31,554 nucleotides of DNA from Microcystis sp. T1-4. GTDB taxonomy: Bacteria; Cyanobacteriota; Cyanobacteriia; Cyanobacteriales; Microcystaceae. Every line of letters starts with the position of its first letter. Within the stretch, counting starts at the first letter, position 1. The stretch lies in contig NZ_CAIP01000074.1 in NCBI RefSeq assembly GCF_000297435.1, positions 1 through 31,554 on the forward strand, in the 5' to 3' direction. The notes under the pieces are model-generated. The model ran no database searches, was not told where the DNA came from, and was given only the letters and a program-made list of their open reading frames with translations. Both the position numbers and the translations under genes were made by a program. Below are positions 31,491-31,554 of this stretch, piece after piece.

Positions 31491-31554
31491 AAAAGACAGC
31501 AGGAAACTGCTATTTACAGCCTTTCTCGTCAAGGTGAAGCACGGACACTAATAA

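Overview
The window looks like a piece of a cyanobacterial chromosome, most probably Microcystis. Cyanobacterial markers are PipX, NdhB, a SepF of the cyanobacterial type, a PEP-CTERM protein, a kinase-TPR protein, and many HIP1 octamers (GCGATCGC) in the housekeeping genes. The dense intergenic repeats and toxin-antitoxin (TA) pairs fit Microcystis in particular. The species call is inference from gene content and repeat style; no database search was run.

Region 1 (1-7.7 kb) is an accessory island, almost all on the minus strand. It holds a truncated PIN toxin with its antitoxin, a mosaic of decayed gene pieces, a DUF4258/DUF2283 pair, an antitoxin/PIN pair, two paralogous HigBA-like pairs, a large Ser/Thr kinase with tandem TPR units, a 40-aa protein coupled to a tail-anchored coiled-coil protein, and an antitoxin followed by a RelE-like toxin frame with one nonsense codon. 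Four copies (three long, one short) of an intergenic repeat separate these modules. Each copy lies upstream of a minus-strand module and carries a conserved promoter-like pair pointing into it, plus a second promoter-like pair pointing the other way in the three long copies.

Region 2 (7.8-10.6 kb) has a STAND-like AAA ATPase, a YkgJ-type cysteine-cluster protein, tRNA-Val(TAC) and a DUF2227 membrane protein. Region 3 (10.9-17.5 kb) has a large membrane protein related to YfhO/PTPS-related proteins and, on the minus strand, the cluster pipX-pipY(yggS)-sepF-proC, which links nitrogen/PLP homeostasis, cell division and proline synthesis. Divergent from it is ndhB. The pipX/ndhB gap holds a perfect operator-like palindrome.

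Region 4 (17.6-21.8 kb) is accessory again: an orphan antitoxin, two MITE-like elements, a PEP-CTERM secreted protein with a 13-C tract in its promoter region, and an N6-adenine methyltransferase fused to a specificity domain. The methyltransferase is preceded by a strong promoter and a tiny overlapping ORF, and no restriction subunit is in view. Region 5 (21.8-31.5 kb) is housekeeping: ychF, an EF-G-like GTPase lacking the catalytic histidine, a DAACS-family symporter with altered substrate and ion residues, a NapA-type Na+/H+ antiporter, an AMIN-amidase (AmiC type) and murI. The last two both act on peptidoglycan. Short tandem repeats of the TGATAACTGATC and GTGAGCAGT type fill several gaps, and one of them supplies the end of the antiporter gene.
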